54,647 bases of DNA from Bacteroidales bacterium Bact_22 (GTDB taxonomy: Bacteria > Bacteroidota > Bacteroidia > Bacteroidales > F082): NCBI GenBank assembly GCA_001603665.1, contig LUZN01000038.1, positions 1 through 54,647 on the forward strand, written 5' to 3'. Shown in pieces: positions 25,470 to 33,972 of the stretch; position 1 is the stretch's first letter, and each line of letters starts with the position of its first letter. The notes beneath the pieces were generated by a model. It did not search any database, had not been told where the DNA came from, and saw only the letters and a list, made by a program, of their open reading frames with translations. The position numbers were made by a program, and so were the translations under genes.

Positions 25470-26050
25470 TATTTCTTCCTTTTATGTTGAATTTTCTCTA
25501 CTGAGAAGCCGAATTTACCGATTTTTTCACCTAAAGTGTAGTATTTACCGTGCGAATAGGTTATCAGTTCCGCCTGATTGAGCTGGAAAAGCCCTGTGCT
25601 CGGGTCGAAATACTTCTCGTCACCATGAACGGCCACCACTTCTGCCAAAAACATATCGTGCGAGCCCAGCTCTTTGATTTCCACCACCTTACATTCGATA
25701 TTCAAAGGCGACTCGGCAATCATCGGAGCTTTAACCACGTCAGCCTTCTCGGGCGTGAGATGCATCTCTTTGAACTTGTTGTAATCTCTTCCCGAACGCA
25801 CTCCGCACCAGTCGGTGGCCTTAGCGAGAGCTTCAGTAGTGAGATTTATCACAAACTCCTTGGTTTTAGAGATAATTTCATGCGAATGCCTGTCTTTTCG
25901 CATCGAGATGTAGCACATCGGCGGGTCGGAACACACAGTGCCGGTCCAAGCCACCGTGATGATGTTGTAGTTCTCAGGGCTGTCACCGCACGAGACCATC
26001 ACCACTGGTAGTGGATAGAGCATTGTTCCGGGTTTAAAACTTTTTTTCAT
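25469..26050 (-). CDS. Flavin reductase family protein
   Basis: A protein of 193 residues with a flavin-reductase-like (FMN-binding split barrel) domain. Supporting motifs are MLYPLPVVMVSCGD, NIITVAWTGTVCSDPPMCYI and SMRKDRHSHEIISKTKEFVI. Family members bind FMN and reduce flavins or act as small flavoproteins; the partner is not evident. It is first gene of the unit with the hypothetical gene and tilS. Its -7 box (26054-26062) ends three bases before the ATG. Confidence 0.88.
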   Translation of the reverse strand: MKKSFKPGTMLYPLPVVMVSCGDSPENYNIITVAWTGTVCSDPPMCYISMRKDRHSHEIISKTKEFVINLTTEALAKATDWCGVRSGRDYNKFKEMHLTPEKADVVKAPMIAESPLNIECKVVEIKELGSHDMFLAEVVAVHGDEKYFDPSTGLFQLNQAELITYSHGKYYTLGEKIGKFGFSVEKIQHKRKK

Positions 26051-26053
26051 GGT

Positions 26054-26062
26054 GCAAAGATA
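26054..26062 (-). promoter_or_regulatory. -7 promoter box touching flavin reductase start
   Basis: TATCTTTGC then ACC then ATG on the minus strand, predicting a leaderless mRNA. It directly follows the T-run of the korAB terminator. Confidence 0.62.
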
Positions 26063-26064
26063 AA

Positions 26065-26093
26065 AAAAATCCCGTCATGAAGGCGGGATTTTT
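26065..26093 (-). terminator. Terminator after korAB
   Basis: On the minus strand AAAAATCCCG pairs with CGGGATTTTT around a 9-base loop, followed by a T-run that continues into the next -7 box. Confidence 0.85.
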
Positions 26094-26109
26094 CGTTTTT
26101 AGTATATCA

Positions 26110-27144
26110 TTATTTGATATCCCAGGTTGTGCCGCTGTTCAGCAGGTCGTCGACAGTCTTGATGTTCGACTTCGCTGATTCGCGCTCGATGACGTCGGTG
26201 AGGCAGTCGTCGTAGGTCGGAGCATCCACGTTACGGATAACGCCGATAGCAACTGGGAACGCCGGAGGCATCATGTGAGCCAGCATCATGTGGATACCTG
26301 TGTTCTCTTCTTTCTCGTCGTGGACGAGGATATCCTTTTCGGTGATGCCGTTTTCGCCGATTGTCACGACTTCGAGCGTGGTGCCGTTGAGGCGCAGACC
26401 TTTATTTCTCTCCTTACCGAAGATGAGAGGTTTGCCGTGTTCGCACTTCACCTGCATATCGTCTCGGACGTCCTTGCCTGTGATGTTTTCATGAACGCCG
26501 TTCGAGAAAATCATACAGTTCTGGAGCACCTCGATGACCGACATGCCGTCGTGATTCTTAGCTCTCAAGCAGATATCGGTGAGTTCCTTGGTGTTGACAT
26601 CAACGCCGCGGGCGAAGAACTTGCCGCCAGCACCGATGACGAGTTCACCAACGTTGAACGGATCCTCGTAAGTACCTTGTGGAGAGGTCTTTGTGACTGT
26701 GCCACGGAAGGTGCATGGTGAGAACTGGCCTTTTGTCATACCGTAGATACGATTGTTGAACAGAAGGAGGTTCATGTCCATGTTACGGCGGACAGCGTGG
26801 ATGAAGTGGTTACCACCGATAGCTGTGCAGTCGCCGTCACCTGAGACAACCCATACTGAGAGGTTAGGATTCGCGAGCTTCACACCTGTTGCGATAGCGC
26901 AAGCGCGGCCGTGGATGCTGTGGAATCCGTAGGTATTCATATAGTGCGGGAAACGTGATGAGCAGCCGATACCAGAGACGACGCAGATGTCTTCTTTTCT
27001 TCTACCGAGCTGTGGAAACACATCCTGCAAGACTTTCAAAATAGCGTGGTCACCGCAGCCTGGGCACCATTTCACTATCTGATCGCAAACGAAATCTTCT
27101 TTAGTAAGATTAACAACCTGATTATTTAAATTTGTGTTTTCCAT
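26110..27144 (-). CDS. korB: 2-oxoacid:ferredoxin oxidoreductase, beta subunit
   Basis: A protein of 344 residues. It carries the thiamine-diphosphate binding part: WCPGCGDHAILKVLQ, then GIGCSSRFPHYMNTYGFHS, and the Mg/ThDP motif GDGDCTAIGGNHFIHAVRRN. With KorA it oxidises a 2-oxoacid, most likely 2-oxoglutarate, to the acyl-CoA with reduced ferredoxin. Assignment to 2-oxoglutarate rather than pyruvate rests on the two-subunit form with a fused gamma-alpha partner. It follows korA by seven bases. Confidence 0.9.
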   Translation of the reverse strand: MENTNLNNQVVNLTKEDFVCDQIVKWCPGCGDHAILKVLQDVFPQLGRRKEDICVVSGIGCSSRFPHYMNTYGFHSIHGRACAIATGVKLANPNLSVWVVSGDGDCTAIGGNHFIHAVRRNMDMNLLLFNNRIYGMTKGQFSPCTFRGTVTKTSPQGTYEDPFNVGELVIGAGGKFFARGVDVNTKELTDICLRAKNHDGMSVIEVLQNCMIFSNGVHENITGKDVRDDMQVKCEHGKPLIFGKERNKGLRLNGTTLEVVTIGENGITEKDILVHDEKEENTGIHMMLAHMMPPAFPVAIGVIRNVDAPTYDDCLTDVIERESAKSNIKTVDDLLNSGTTWDIK

Positions 27145-27151
27145 GGTAATC

Positions 27152-28993
27152 TTATTTTAAAAGGTCATTAAACTTATTTTCTAACTCTGCTGTGAGGAAT
27201 GGGAGACCCTGAATCTTGTTGTATTGCTCATACTTGAAGTCAGGCATCTTCTCTCTGAGGTAGTTCACAAACTGACCGTTGTTGTTCTCGCAGACAAGGA
27301 TCTTCTTATGACCGCTCAACACCTTTGCCGTGTTCTTTGGCAGAGGCATGATATGGCGGAAGTGTGCATGTGCCACTGACTTGCCTTCTTCGAGCATCTT
27401 CTCGACCACTGAGAGGACAACGCCGTAGGTGCCGCCCCAGCTTACCACGAGGAGGTCAGCATTCGGGTCACCGACGATCTCCTGCTCAGGGATGTAGTTG
27501 GCGACGCGCTGCACTTTCTCTTCACGAAGCTCTGTCATGAGCTGGTGGTTCTTCGGGTCGAGTGAGAGATTACCGCTGCCGTTGGCCTTTTCCAGACCGC
27601 TGATACGGTGACGCAGACCTTCTGTTCCCGGGAGAGCCCATTGACGTGCGAGTGTTTCCTCGTCGCGTTTGTATGGCTGATAGTCAGGATCGTTGGCTTT
27701 TGCGATTGGCGGAACGATAGCCGGAAGGTCGGCGACTCTTGGGATGCGGAGGATCTCAGAGCCGTTGCCGAGAGCGCCTTCAGTGAGGAGGATGACAGGT
27801 GTCATGTGCTCCATGGCGAGCTTAGCGGCTTCGTATGCCGAATAGAAACAGTCGGCCGAGCTGCGGGCTGCCAGGACGATGAGAGGAGCATCTCCGTTAC
27901 GTCCGTAGATGGCCTGCATGAGGTCGCTCTGTTCCGACTTGGTTGGAAGACCTGTTGAAGGACCGCCACGCTGAACGTCGACGACGACGAGTGGGAGCTC
28001 TGTCATCACAGCGAGGCCGAGTGCTTCTGACTTCAATGAGAGACCAGGACCTGATGTTGTGGTCACTGCGAGGCAGCCAGCGAATGAGGCGCCGAGTGAC
28101 GAGCAGATACCTGCGATCTCGTCTTCAGCCTGGAAAGCCTTGACTTTCAAGTTCTTATATTTCACCAACTCTGCAAGGATATCGGTTGCCGGAGTGATAG
28201 GATATGAACCGCAGAATATCTGACGGCCTGAACGCTCAGCGGCTGCCATCAAACCCCATGCTGTGGCGACGTTACCTGTGATGTCGCGATATTTGCCTTT
28301 AGCGAGGTTTGCCGGCTCGATACGATACGTGTTGGCGAAGATTTCCATGGTGTCAGCATAGCTGTAACCTGCTGCAACGACAGTCTGGTTAGCCTTGATG
28401 ATTTCCGGTTTGTTTTTGAATTTTGTATTGAAATATCCGTTCAACATTGTGATGTCACGGTTGAAGAGGTACATCACGATACCGAGAGCGAACATATTCT
28501 TTGACTTGAGCATTGCCTTGCGGTCCCAACCGAAGTCTTTCAAAGCCTCGAGTGTCATCGATGTGATAGGAGCTTTGACGACTTTATACTGGCTGAGGGT
28601 GTCATCCTGTGTCGGGTCAGCGGTGTATCCGGCTTTCTCGAGAGCTTTGTCGTTCATCGAGTCGACGTCGAAGATGATGGTGGTGCCAGGTTTGAGCCAG
28701 CGCATGTTAGCCTTGATGGAGGCCGGGTTCATTGCTACGAGCACGTCGCAGAGGTCACCTGTGGTGTGGACTGGTTTATGTCCGAAGTGGACTTGGAATC
28801 CTGAAACACCTGACACAGTGCCTTGTGGTGGACGAATCTCACCCGGATAGTCTGGAAACGTGGCAAAGTCGTTGCCTGCCAGAGCTGTTGAATCGGAAAA
28901 CAGGTTTCCTGTCAGCTGCATACCGTCGCCAGAGTCACCCGCAAAACGAATGACAACGTGTTCAAGTTCTACAACTTTTGATCTGTTAGCCAT
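27152..28993 (-). CDS. korA: 2-oxoacid:ferredoxin oxidoreductase, gamma-alpha fused subunit
   Basis: A protein of 613 residues. The gamma domain (about 1-190) opens with VVIRFAGDSGDGMQLTG. The alpha domain (about 215-600) includes GRQIFCGSYPITPATDI, FQAEDEIAGICSSLGASFAG and TTTSGPGLSLKSEALGLAV. It pairs with KorB as an anaerobic route into or out of the TCA cycle, using ferredoxin. The divergent ferredoxin gene at 29209 is a plausible acceptor. It is first gene of the operon. Confidence 0.92.
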   Translation of the reverse strand: MANRSKVVELEHVVIRFAGDSGDGMQLTGNLFSDSTALAGNDFATFPDYPGEIRPPQGTVSGVSGFQVHFGHKPVHTTGDLCDVLVAMNPASIKANMRWLKPGTTIIFDVDSMNDKALEKAGYTADPTQDDTLSQYKVVKAPITSMTLEALKDFGWDRKAMLKSKNMFALGIVMYLFNRDITMLNGYFNTKFKNKPEIIKANQTVVAAGYSYADTMEIFANTYRIEPANLAKGKYRDITGNVATAWGLMAAAERSGRQIFCGSYPITPATDILAELVKYKNLKVKAFQAEDEIAGICSSLGASFAGCLAVTTTSGPGLSLKSEALGLAVMTELPLVVVDVQRGGPSTGLPTKSEQSDLMQAIYGRNGDAPLIVLAARSSADCFYSAYEAAKLAMEHMTPVILLTEGALGNGSEILRIPRVADLPAIVPPIAKANDPDYQPYKRDEETLARQWALPGTEGLRHRISGLEKANGSGNLSLDPKNHQLMTELREEKVQRVANYIPEQEIVGDPNADLLVVSWGGTYGVVLSVVEKMLEEGKSVAHAHFRHIMPLPKNTAKVLSGHKKILVCENNNGQFVNYLREKMPDFKYEQYNKIQGLPFLTAELENKFNDLLK

Positions 28994-29073
28994 AAGAAAT
29001 TGAATTTAATTTATTGTATTTTAATTACTTAGATAATATTTCTCATTTGCAGGGATGCTCTCCCAAATTTTCT

Positions 29074-29082
29074 GCAAAGTTA
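29074..29082 (-). promoter_or_regulatory. -7 promoter box for korAB
   Basis: TAACTTTGC on the minus strand, giving a leader of about 75 bases. No riboswitch-like fold was recognised in it. Confidence 0.65.
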
Positions 29083-29175
29083 CGTATATATTTTTATATA
29101 AAAAAATAAAATTGGGGGAATTTTTTTGTGAAAAAAATATTTTTCAAAAATGTTGTTATGTATCGGAAAAACCCA

Positions 29176-29184
29176 TATCTTTGC
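29176..29184 (+). promoter_or_regulatory. -7 promoter box for ferredoxin
   Basis: TATCTTTGC, 24 bases before the ATG at 29209, with a TTG about 21 bases upstream as possible -33 element. Confidence 0.75.
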
Positions 29185-29208
29185 AAAAATTTTCTAAACT
29201 ATAATATT

Positions 29209-29376
29209 ATGGCATACAAAATTTTGGACAGCTGTGTAGCTTGCGGTACTTGCATCGACGAGTGCCCAGTCGGCGCTATTTCAGAAGGTAGCATCTATTC
29301 AATCAACGCTGATAACTGCGTTTCATGCGGCACATGCGCTAGCGTTTGCCCGAACGAAGCTATCGTTGAGGACTAA
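29209..29376 (+). CDS. 2[4Fe-4S] ferredoxin
   Basis: A protein of 55 residues. Two CxxCxxCxxxCP motifs, CVACGTCIDECPVGA and CVSCGTCASVCPNEA, bind two [4Fe-4S] clusters. It is a small clostridial-type electron carrier. The ATG at 29209 opens MAYKILDSC; the longer in-frame extension from a GTG at 29128 would cover the promoter and is rejected. It is divergent from korAB, whose reaction needs such an acceptor. Confidence 0.95.
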   Translation: MAYKILDSCVACGTCIDECPVGAISEGSIYSINADNCVSCGTCASVCPNEAIVED

Positions 29377-29400
29377 TAGATTAACACAGAGTGTTAATGC

Positions 29401-29432
29401 AAAAAATGGACGGTGTTCGCCGTCCATTTTTT
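29401..29432. terminator. Bidirectional terminator hairpin
   Basis: AAAAAATGGACGG (29401-29413) pairs with CCGTCCATTTTTT (29420-29432) around TGTTCG. It serves the ferredoxin gene and the convergent GH2 gene. Confidence 0.92.
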
Positions 29433-31290
29433 ATTTCTTGAAGTAATTCGAAATCTTCTGGTTTATCTCGCGAATCCGCTCTTCGTTGAGCTTCACCACT
29501 TCCCTATCGTACGTCATCAAGCCATTGAGTTCGACCTCACAGTCGGTGGTCTGGGTGTAGACTGCCGCCGAGAAACCGCGTGGGATGAGGTTCAGCAGCT
29601 TATTGGCGTATTCCACGTAGGTGTCGGTGACTTTTTCTTCCGAATCATACTCCACATAACCCCAGCCAGTCGACGGGACCCAGGTGTGACCCTCGACTTT
29701 TCTGCCAATGCCGCCATATTCGCCCAAAACATTAGCTCTGCCTGCATCGTAGAAATACATCTCGGGGTCAGGATAGTTGTGGATGTCGAGGATATCGCCC
29801 ACTGGATAGTGGTTGCCGCCAGATGCAGGATTCACTAAGCGTGAAGGATCGTAACTCTTTGTCCACTCAACGATTTCAGGTGTTTTGAACTGTCCCCACG
29901 ACTCGTTGAACGGCACCCAAACACCGATTGACGGCACCGAATAGAGATAATCGATGATTTCTTTCCATTCTTTCTTGTAAGTTGCCTCGGATTCAGGCGT
30001 TCTGCGACTCAGCGGACCGTCGAAGTAACGGTCTGTTACCCAGCCCGGACCGCGACCGCCCGACGGCATATCCTGCCAAACGATAACTCCCAAGCGGTCG
30101 CAATGGTAATACCATCTGGCTGGTTCGACCTTAACGTGCTTTCTGATCATGTTAAAGCCAAAGTCCTTTGTCTTCTGGACATCGTAAGCAAGCGCCTCGT
30201 CGCACGGAGCGGTGTAGAGACCGTCGCACCACCAGCCTTGATCCAGCGGGCCAAACATGAAAATCGGCTCGTTGTTAAGCATCAGACGCACAATGCCGTT
30301 TTCATCTTTCGCAGTGCTGAATTTGCGCATAGCGAAATAACCGACGACCCTGTCGACTACTATATCAGCTTGATACAAAACGACCTCGATATTGTACAGA
30401 TAAGGATAATCGGGCGACCATAGCTTAGCATCAGCAGGCATTGGCACCTCGACTGCTTCACCATTTATCGATACTGCCGTTGCTCCTGCACACGGATTAT
30501 GTCCATCAGCATACGGTTCATCGCCGCTTTCAGAAACTGTAACTTTAACTTTTTTCGAAAAATTGCTCACAATAGTAGGAATAACCGTCACCTTGTGATT
30601 GTCAATATCGGGTATAATCTTCAAATCAGCAATATAATTTTCATAAACCGGTTCAAGCCACACCGTCTGCCAGATTCCAGTGACTGGTGTATACCAGATT
30701 CCATGAGGTTTAACATGCTGTTTTCCACAAGGTTGCTCGCCCTGGTCTGTCGGATCCCAAACACGCACTTTCAACACGTTACCTTTCTTTCTTACAGCCT
30801 GAGTGATATCAATACTAAATGGTGTATAACCGCCTGTATGAGATCCCACTTTTATGTCGTTTACCCATACATCACATTTCCAATCGACGGCACCGAAATG
30901 CAACAGAATGCGTTTACTTCTCCATTTCGAAGGAACATCAAATTCTCGCTGATACCAGAGTTCATTGTCTTTTCCGACATATTTCTGCACTCCCGACAAC
31001 GATGATTCTATGCAAAACGGCACTAAAATCTTGCCGTCAAACTCGCCAATATTATTTTCGCCTTTCGGACGAATGGCATAATCCCATAATCCGTTGAGAT
31101 TCTGCCAATTTAATATGTTTAAATCTCTTTCATAACGCAGCATCTGCGGACGAGGATATTCTTTCCAAACGTTTTCAGGCGTGACTTCAGAAGCCCAGCG
31201 AGTCTTTAAACTATCGCCTGCCGGCTTATATTGAGCAATTGATAACTGACTGATAATCAGATATATAACAACAAATAGCAATCTTTTCAT
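29431..31290 (-). CDS. Secreted glycoside hydrolase family 2 enzyme
   Basis: A protein of 619 residues with a signal peptide ending ISQLSIAQ. It has the GH2 order: sugar-binding jelly roll (about 40-210, with LHFGAVDWKCDVWVNDIKVG), Ig-like domain (about 215-325) and TIM barrel (about 325-610). The expected acid/base is E463 in WVPFNESWGQF, and the nucleophile E524 in VLGEYGGIGR. It probably cleaves a beta-linked galactoside, glucuronide or mannoside in the periplasm; the substrate cannot be told. It is last in the run of minus-strand genes that begins at 37235, four bases after the DUF2490 gene. No SusC/SusD pair is nearby, so it is not a classical PUL enzyme. Confidence 0.9.
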   Translation of the reverse strand: MKRLLFVVIYLIISQLSIAQYKPAGDSLKTRWASEVTPENVWKEYPRPQMLRYERDLNILNWQNLNGLWDYAIRPKGENNIGEFDGKILVPFCIESSLSGVQKYVGKDNELWYQREFDVPSKWRSKRILLHFGAVDWKCDVWVNDIKVGSHTGGYTPFSIDITQAVRKKGNVLKVRVWDPTDQGEQPCGKQHVKPHGIWYTPVTGIWQTVWLEPVYENYIADLKIIPDIDNHKVTVIPTIVSNFSKKVKVTVSESGDEPYADGHNPCAGATAVSINGEAVEVPMPADAKLWSPDYPYLYNIEVVLYQADIVVDRVVGYFAMRKFSTAKDENGIVRLMLNNEPIFMFGPLDQGWWCDGLYTAPCDEALAYDVQKTKDFGFNMIRKHVKVEPARWYYHCDRLGVIVWQDMPSGGRGPGWVTDRYFDGPLSRRTPESEATYKKEWKEIIDYLYSVPSIGVWVPFNESWGQFKTPEIVEWTKSYDPSRLVNPASGGNHYPVGDILDIHNYPDPEMYFYDAGRANVLGEYGGIGRKVEGHTWVPSTGWGYVEYDSEEKVTDTYVEYANKLLNLIPRGFSAAVYTQTTDCEVELNGLMTYDREVVKLNEERIREINQKISNYFKK

Positions 31291-31293
31291 ATA

Positions 31294-32022
31294 TTAAAAA
31301 TTTTTTAATCTCCAACCGATACCGAAATATATCGTCCTTATCTGGTCGGATTCAATATAAATATCTCTATAATCTCTGATAAAAGCCGACAGATACTGCC
31401 GTCTCGTCAAGCGGTATTCGACATCGCCCTCAAACATCAAATTATCGAGTTGCAAATGCCTGTCTTTATTGATTTCAGAATACAATTCGCCCGACAATGA
31501 ATATTTAAATCTGCTGAAACGGCGCTGATACGACACTTGCAGTCTGTTTCGCCAATAATAGTTTAAAGCATAGTTGTAATAACCTGATGCTTCATCATTC
31601 TGCATTATCAAAAACCTTGTCCGATAGCCAAATTCCCAATTTCGGTATTCATATTTGTACGAGGCATTGACAAACCAGCGACATCTGTTTCGATAAATAT
31701 GCTTTCCAGTGTATTTTATGATATATTCACCTCCAAGGCCGAATTTCAAGCCATATCTTGGCAATTTATAATCAAACCAAATAGAGGATTTGGAACGGGA
31801 AAACTGCGAAAAATCATTGTCAAAACGGAGGTCTTCCTTAACTCCATACGACCAGTTGTCATCTAACTCCTCACCACCTTCAAGTCGTAGAATGGCACCG
31901 AAATCTGTGGTTTTCTGGGCGTTTAAAGAAATCGCCACAAAAAACAGCAAAGCCAATATAGGGGCGCAGCGTGCCACGTCCGAAAAACTAAATGATTTCA
32001 ATATTTCATTAAAGAAAACCAT
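31294..32022 (-). CDS. DUF2490 family outer-membrane-type protein
   Basis: A protein of 242 residues. After a hydrophobic export segment (ILALLFFVAISLNAQ) the sequence alternates in beta-strand fashion. WSYGVKEDLRFDNDF and the FGYRTRFLIMQN region match the DUF2490 pattern seen in Bacteroidota, and it ends FGIGWRLKNF like a barrel strand. Function is unknown. The ATG overlaps the stop of the DUF4956 gene by one base (TAATG), implying coupled translation. Confidence 0.8.
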   Translation of the reverse strand: MVFFNEILKSFSFSDVARCAPILALLFFVAISLNAQKTTDFGAILRLEGGEELDDNWSYGVKEDLRFDNDFSQFSRSKSSIWFDYKLPRYGLKFGLGGEYIIKYTGKHIYRNRCRWFVNASYKYEYRNWEFGYRTRFLIMQNDEASGYYNYALNYYWRNRLQVSYQRRFSRFKYSLSGELYSEINKDRHLQLDNLMFEGDVEYRLTRRQYLSAFIRDYRDIYIESDQIRTIYFGIGWRLKNF

Positions 32023-32747
32023 TAAAAATCCTTCAATTTCGTAATCGTATTGATGGTATTATGCGTTTTTGCGAACGGTTTGTAAGTCACCTTCACATAC
32101 GCCACATCGCGCAAGAAATCGATATGTCCGACCTCGACATTGATGATATCCAGGCCGGTACGCTCCTTCAAATCGGCGATGAGCTCATCCTCACGACCAT
32201 GTTTTGCATTTTCAATCTTATCGTAAAGAATGATCTTTGTCTCGGTTCTTCTGGTAGTGATGATATCGCTTTCAAACAGCCATATCGATATGATAAACAA
32301 CAAGTTAGTGACGCCGAGCTCGAGATAGCTCACCGTCAGGGCCAGACCATTGATGATCGAAATGCCGATGATGATGAAAAGATACGTCATCTCGCGTACT
32401 TTCAGCGTCTCCGTTCGATATCGTATCATTCCGAAGATTGCGAAGAGTCCCAAAGCGAAACTTATCGCCATCTTCATGTTGTCCATCTGGATGATGAGCA
32501 GGAAGATCGTCACCGCGAAGAGCATAAAAGTGAAATAATAGTCGTTTCTGCGACTTTTCGGGTAGTAGAAACATCTCACTATGACCCAGCAGATGACGAA
32601 ATGGAAGGCGAAACGCACCAAAAGCGTCCACAGACTGGTCATGTCGTAGAGCGGCACACCGAGAAATCCAGTTTGAAACTCCGCCTCGCCGAATTCGCGG
32701 GCGATATCGGGATCAAAGGTCTGTTGTAACATCTGAAGTAATACCAT
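32022..32747 (-). CDS. DUF4956 integral membrane protein
   Basis: A protein of 241 residues with four membrane segments in the first half (LLVRFAFHFVICWVIVRC, FTFMLFAVTIFLLII, ISFALGLFAIFGMI, YLFIIIGISIINGLAL). The family hallmark FAIFGMIRYRTETLKVREMT is present. The C-terminal cytosolic domain (about 160-241) is ferredoxin-fold-like (ERTGLDIINVEVGHIDFLRD). DUF4956 genes commonly neighbour VTC-domain genes, as here, where they overlap by 35 bases (20 if the second Met at 32732 is used). It may form a membrane partner of the polymerase. Confidence 0.85.
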   Translation of the reverse strand: MVLLQMLQQTFDPDIAREFGEAEFQTGFLGVPLYDMTSLWTLLVRFAFHFVICWVIVRCFYYPKSRRNDYYFTFMLFAVTIFLLIIQMDNMKMAISFALGLFAIFGMIRYRTETLKVREMTYLFIIIGISIINGLALTVSYLELGVTNLLFIISIWLFESDIITTRRTETKIILYDKIENAKHGREDELIADLKERTGLDIINVEVGHIDFLRDVAYVKVTYKPFAKTHNTINTITKLKDF

Positions 32748-33519
32748 ATTCTCCTATTTTTTTCAATTTTTCAAGTTTGATAATTTTCTTTTTAAAACGA
32801 TTCTGTTTCAAAGTCTTGTCGGTAAGCGCCCGACCGATGCAATACTTGCTGATACTCAATGGCTTAACTCTCAATTCAAAGAGTGTTTTCTGAAAAAACG
32901 ACTCGCATCTGCCGTCACGTTTCAGCTCCATGATGACCAGAGGCGCTATCCCCGTCTCGTTGCCGTTGTCGAAGTTATGAAACTGCACGTTGAAATCTAT
33001 TGTGATTCGCTCGGTTTTGCCTTTGTTTACTACGGTTATCCTGTCGAAAGTCGTCGAAAGTTTCTTAACAAAACCGTCGAAATCGTAGTCCGGCAGTTCT
33101 TTCTCGACAAATGCGCGCGTCGCCGCATCCGACCTTAAATCTTCAAACACCTCCTGCCCCACTTCGATGCGCTTTTTCTTTGTGCGCCCGTGGTTGTTTT
33201 TATGCTTCACCTCGCAGAAGTAGTTGCCGGTGTCGACGTAATTCCTGATGCGCAACTTGTCGCGCTTCAGCTTCTTGTCCTGGTGGATGATATACATGTG
33301 ATTATCCACGGTATCGTAGTAAACACTGTCGTATGCGGCGACGCGCTTACCTTCGACCTCCTGCACAAAATACTCATCTTTTATCAGCGAAAACAGCTTC
33401 GCGACAATTATGTCGTGCGCGACATATTTTGTATCGACGCGGTTCATCAGCTTCACGGCGCTCATCTCGTCGAGGCTGATAGGACTCATCGCGTTCACTA
33501 TGTCGTCGACACTCAACAT
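32713..33519 (-). CDS. VTC-domain polyphosphate polymerase family protein
   Basis: A protein of 268 residues with the triphosphate-tunnel fold shared with yeast Vtc4. Basic and acidic tunnel residues appear in order: LMNRVDTKYV (about 25-34), KRDKLRIRNY, YFCEVKHKNNHGRTKKKRIEV, ERITIDFNVQF and LVIMELKRDGR. Vtc4 makes polyphosphate from ATP; bacterial VTC proteins are less well characterised. There are no membrane segments of its own, so the overlapping DUF4956 gene probably supplies the membrane anchor. Its ATG overlaps the stop of the preceding gene by one base. Confidence 0.85.
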   Translation of the reverse strand: MLSVDDIVNAMSPISLDEMSAVKLMNRVDTKYVAHDIIVAKLFSLIKDEYFVQEVEGKRVAAYDSVYYDTVDNHMYIIHQDKKLKRDKLRIRNYVDTGNYFCEVKHKNNHGRTKKKRIEVGQEVFEDLRSDAATRAFVEKELPDYDFDGFVKKLSTTFDRITVVNKGKTERITIDFNVQFHNFDNGNETGIAPLVIMELKRDGRCESFFQKTLFELRVKPLSISKYCIGRALTDKTLKQNRFKKKIIKLEKLKKIGEYGITSDVTTDL

Positions 33520-33947
33520 TATCTGAATATCAATTCGTATTCCTTCACTGACTCGAGTTTTCCGTTCGGATAATAGTTGAGCTGCCGCTTTTTTGAGCCG
33601 TCTTCATTGTATTCGTATTTCTTGACACGGGCGACCTTATCTCTGTCGTTGTATTCAATTTCACGCGACACCTTCGAAGCCGGGTCGGTAGCATCGACAT
33701 ATTCATAAACATATCGGGCTTTTTGGCCGTACGAAGCATATTCAACCTCCTCAACCTTTCTTCCAAGCGAATCGTAAGTCGTGACATGGTCTAAAAAAGG
33801 CGTTCTGGAGCCCACCTGAGTATTCCACTCCTTGATAGTCAAGCCTTTACGTTTCTGACGCTTAATCAAAGTCTCAGGTGTTACCTGTTGTGCAAAGGCA
33901 GGAATGACTAATGCCAATAAAAACGAAAATATTAATAACTTTTTCAT
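33519..33947 (-). CDS. Exported YwqK/MORN-like repeat protein
   Basis: A protein of 142 residues with a signal peptide (FLLALVIPAFAQQ). The mature part has repeated short strands of the kind Y-x-x-x-G-K-x-x-x-x-x-Y, for example TYDSLGRKVEEVEYA, KKYEYNEDGSKKRQ and LNYYPNGKLESVKEYEL, resembling YwqK-type repeats. No enzymatic motif is seen. Its stop overlaps the ATG of the VTC gene, so it belongs to the same translationally coupled set. Confidence 0.7.
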   Translation of the reverse strand: MKKLLIFSFLLALVIPAFAQQVTPETLIKRQKRKGLTIKEWNTQVGSRTPFLDHVTTYDSLGRKVEEVEYASYGQKARYVYEYVDATDPASKVSREIEYNDRDKVARVKKYEYNEDGSKKRQLNYYPNGKLESVKEYELIFR

Positions 33948-33972
33948 ATTCCTTCTTGTAATTTATTGATTA

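Noticed and set aside
28994..29073. Riboswitch in the korA leader
   Set aside because: Only a GGGA/TCCC four-base stem was found and no known riboswitch core.
29128..29208. N-terminal extension of the ferredoxin from GTG at 29128
   Set aside because: It covers the -7 box at 29176-29184 and would add an Asn/Lys/Phe-rich stretch before the normal MAYKILDSC opening.
29431..31290. GH2 gene as part of a polysaccharide utilisation locus
   Set aside because: No SusC/SusD pair, sensor or other glycosidase lies within the window near it.
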